A DNA stretch of 64,000 bases from Oncomelania hupensis (taxonomy: Eukaryota; Mollusca; Gastropoda; Littorinimorpha; Pomatiopsidae), in the NCBI GenBank assembly GCA_036898135.1, contig CM072511.1, positions 79,585,262 to 79,649,261 of the forward strand, given 5' to 3'. The notes beneath the pieces were generated by a model. It saw only the letters and a program-made list of their open reading frames with translations. It ran no database searches and was not told the DNA's origin. The first letter of the stretch is position 1. Each line of letters begins with the position of its first letter. Of this stretch, positions 61,297 through 64,000 are shown piece by piece. The translations under genes were made by a program, and so were the position numbers.

Positions 61297-61308
61297 GAGG
61301 GGGGGGTA
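61297..61308 (+). promoter_or_regulatory. Polypurine tract
   Basis: GAGGGGGGGG followed by TA directly precedes the TG of the 3' LTR, the expected priming site for plus-strand DNA. Confidence 0.8.
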
Positions 61309-63023
61309 TGTCACGACCCACACTCAGTTTGAACTTTATATTGTTGTTTGTAGATAGGTGGTCTTCTCGCAAGTGCCTATGAATCATCGTTTTGGGTGCC
61401 TTTGAATAAGCCGGGACAAAAGTAAATGAAAAGTGTGACGTAACTTATTGTCGTAGAAAAGAGGAAATGACGAAAGAGAAAGAAGACAGGTATTTGGTCG
61501 TTACATGGAGGTACCAGGAACAGTGAATCTAGGAGCAGTGTGTTGAATCGTTTTTCGTCCCTGCTAATCCTTTATCCGTCAACTGTACGCTTAAGGAAAT
61601 ACGTACGTGATATCCTCACGTAGCGGTGCCCTACGACAAGAACTTGAGTTTTCACCAGAAGTCGTTTGAGAACGATGAGGGAGAAAGAGTTCGACCTTGA
61701 AACTGGTGCAAGTTCGACTGTTTGTTTTAGTCAATGAAGATCGAGACGACTAGTAGACCTGACCGTTGACCTACCTGTACCAAAAGGAATGCTGCGGATG
61801 AAGAGACGTATCCGACCTTAGCCGCATCACCGTATCCACGGGTAGTTGAGTAAGTGTGGACTTGGGTGTTTTCACTGGCTAGTCGGGTGTCTCTTTGTTG
61901 TCATTTATTTCTGTGGTCCGTATTTTGTCGTGTCATTGTTGGTTATCATTATGTTGTGGGGCTAAAATATTATGGGGAAGTATTATACTCGAATAAGTGA
62001 TACCATATTTTTTACAATCATTATTCTTCCAAGCATACAACACATTCAAGGTTGCAGTCATTCATTCATACATGCGTTAGATTTACATTTGTGATTGTTA
62101 CAATACAAGAGTTAGCGATTATTATTATTAAGGAAAATGGTTGAGTTTTCAATTGCATCAGGAAGCATGTATAAATTGTTACTCAAATTCTTAGAAGATT
62201 TTGTATGGGTTATGTTGCAGTGTACCTTTCGCTTTTTGCCTTTGGTTTCATCTTCAACTTCGATTTTACCTTCAACTTCAACTTTAACTTCGACTTTGTT
62301 TTTGGGTTTACCATCACTTTTCACCGATTGTATTATAATAGACTTTCTGCCAGTGAACTTTTTGCCTTCGCTTCTTCACCACAGACTTTGAAATATTGGA
62401 TGACCACGGCAGATGCGTCTAATCGTAGCAGCTACAGTCCCAGTGACATTCGAGGTGTATGCACTTATCGATTACATCTAGTGCATTGACAATTTTTAGT
62501 TTATTTGCCTACTGTGTTCCCGGGACATATATACATTTCACTCCTGCGTTGAGCGAGTTCATGCTCTAGTGTCTTCGGGACGTTTTTGTTATTATGCAAT
62601 TTCGTATTGCAAAGGTTTGATCGCAGGAGTGTGATATGTATTTGTAAAATGGGCCTTGTGAACTGAAATCGTTATAACAGTAGTAGCAACAAATTTGTAA
62701 ACAGTGCATAGGTTGTGTGCGAACAATGAGTGAACAGTAGAAAAGGAAAACAAAGAGACTGAACGAGAATACTGTGTAGAACCATTTAATTTATTTAAAA
62801 CAAAGAACATTTCATTCTGTCGTTTGATTTTATCACCTTTATAAATTTTAGTTATTCATTTACGACTCCATGTTATGTTCATGTGAATAAATTGTTGTTT
62901 TATTTTGCCAACGTAATACTTGTCTCTATCGATTCATCCGTTGTTCACGTATGGTTGCATACACTGCTCAAAGTTCCCCTTTATGGTAAGAGAAACGAAG
63001 GACCGTAAGGGGGGGCTTTGACA
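61309..63023 (+). repeat. 3' LTR
   Basis: Starts TGTCACGACC right after the polypurine tract and ends CTTTGACA; 1,715 bp. The poly(A) signal AATAAA is at 62886-62891. Confidence 0.93.
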
Positions 63024-63324
63024 ATTGGGAATTGACTTCCTACTGAAACGTTGGCCGTACAACCTAGACTATCAATTTACACGATTACTATATTATTTCT
63101 TTAATGTGGTTCCTCTTTACCACTACACCTCCCACCTCCCCACTTTCTTTCTCTTCTTCCCATCTCCATTCAAATAGGCCTAGTGTTTAAATATGTCGGG
63201 TATGTAGGCAGGTTTGAGGTGATACTTTTATAACAGATAATAACACATTATTTTCCCAAGTTAAATATTGTTTATACACGAAATATCTGCTACATTTCTG
63301 TAGATTGGCAATTATGCCTTCATC

Positions 63325-63395
<71 letters not shown>

Positions 63396-63806
63396 AGCTT
63401 CCTTCCCCCTCATTCCACTTTCTTTCTCTCTCCCCTCTTCTCTACGCCAGGTCCCTTTCTGCTCTCCCTTACTCACCTCCATGTGCTTACAATTTTGCTA
63501 ATAGTTTTTTTTTTAATTGCATTTAGACTTTGAATATTATTCAGATTTTGGATTTGTAAATAATCTGACTGGTATTCATACACAGTTAACTTTCATAAAC
63601 TTAGTTTGTTTTGCACTGCATAAACTCTCTTTGTACAGAATGTAAGTTTTGGCTTATAATTTTCTTTATCCCCCTTTTAATTATATTTGGATTGATTAAT
63701 GATTCACGTTATGCTCTTTCTTTCTTTCTTCTATTTTGACTTATATTATTTTTAATTCTTTTATTTGATAATTTACTTCTTTAAGTGTAAAAAATGTGTG
63801 TTTCAG
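63024..63806. other. Sequence right of the LTR element
   Basis: No gene is seen up to the candidate exon at 63807. A pure (TC)n array is at about 63329-63393, with T-rich sequence beyond. Confidence 0.6.
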
Positions 63807-63897
63807 ATATTTGTTCTGAGAAAGCCAATAAAAGAAACTTCGTTGGAGGATTGGGGTCTTATTATTCCCTTAAAAGACCGTCAGGTTACGAGAAAAG
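63807..63897 (+). CDS. Candidate internal exon of an unrecognised plus-strand gene
   Basis: A strong acceptor (TGTGTGTTTCAG ending at 63806) and donor (AAAAG|GTAAAT) bracket 91 bp with one open frame reading IFVLRKPIKETSLEDW and IIPLKDRQVTRK. The product is not recognised. If real, a plus-strand gene begins left of here or spans the right edge, opposite to the GPCR. Confidence 0.45.
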
Positions 63898-64000
63898 GTA
63901 AATATAAACTCCATGTCAGTAATAACAATTCTCAGTTGACAAGCAGAATAGTTCTGAATTTTCAATACCCTTAAACTACATGCTAAGTGGGTTTTAAAGG

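Larger units (their letters stand above)
54297..63023 (+). mobile_element. Gmr1-like Ty3/gypsy LTR retrotransposon, apparently intact
   Basis: 8.7-kb element: LTR - tRNA-Leu primer site - Gag with coiled coil, SCAN-like capsid, zinc knuckle and protease - (+1 shift) - integrase, reverse transcriptase, RNase H - polypurine tract - LTR. Both coding frames are open end to end and all catalytic residues checked are present. Integrase upstream of RT within a Ty3/gypsy-type Pol defines the Gmr1-like group. No envelope-like frame follows Pol. It lies on the plus strand, opposite to the GPCR exons to its left. Confidence 0.93.

Overview
The window is animal nuclear DNA, most likely from a lophotrochozoan and probably a mollusc. 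Genes are split by GT-AG introns, there are long AT-rich stretches and many di-, tri- and pentanucleotide arrays, and relics of non-LTR, LTR, tyrosine-recombinase, Tigger/pogo, mariner and PIF/Harbinger elements are dense. No bacterial-style operon, CRISPR array or rRNA gene is seen. The mollusc assignment is inference from repeat style and domain sequences.

Two host genes are well supported, both on the minus strand. (1) A complete CCDC149 homologue runs from the start codon at 23362 to the stop at 9409 in 12 exons whose phases all agree (about 615 residues, coiled coil). (2) The 3' half of a class B1 (secretin-family) GPCR runs from 51558 to 38832 in five exons: extracellular loop 2/TM5, TM5/loop 3, TM6, a 42-bp TM7 exon and a long Ser/Gly-rich tail. 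Its N-terminal exons were not found and may lie beyond the right edge. Weaker exon candidates sit at 76-337, 3904-4233 (minus), 7767-7936 (minus), 35678-35786 (minus) and 63807-63897.

Layout: 1-9400, AT-rich sequence with copies of a ~570-bp non-autonomous retroposon, one nested inside another. 9400-23400, CCDC149 with transposon relics in its introns. 23690-28500, a pentanucleotide array, a palindrome and a LINE inserted inside another LINE. 29700-33600, a PIF/Harbinger relic followed by a 5' LINE endonuclease fragment. 34430-35570, a TIR element that interrupts a short ORF. 37150-37725, another retroposon copy. 38800-51560, the GPCR, whose introns hold a DIRS-like recombinase fragment, Tigger-type MITEs, LINE fragments and minisatellites. 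52640-53400, a G-depleted C/A-rich tract. 54297-63023, an apparently intact LTR retrotransposon on the plus strand.

The LTR element is the standout. It has 1.7-kb near-identical LTRs, a tRNA-Leu primer site, a Gag-protease ORF with a SCAN-like capsid, a likely +1 frameshift, and a Pol in which integrase precedes reverse transcriptase and RNase H. That is the unusual Gmr1-like gene order within Ty3/gypsy.
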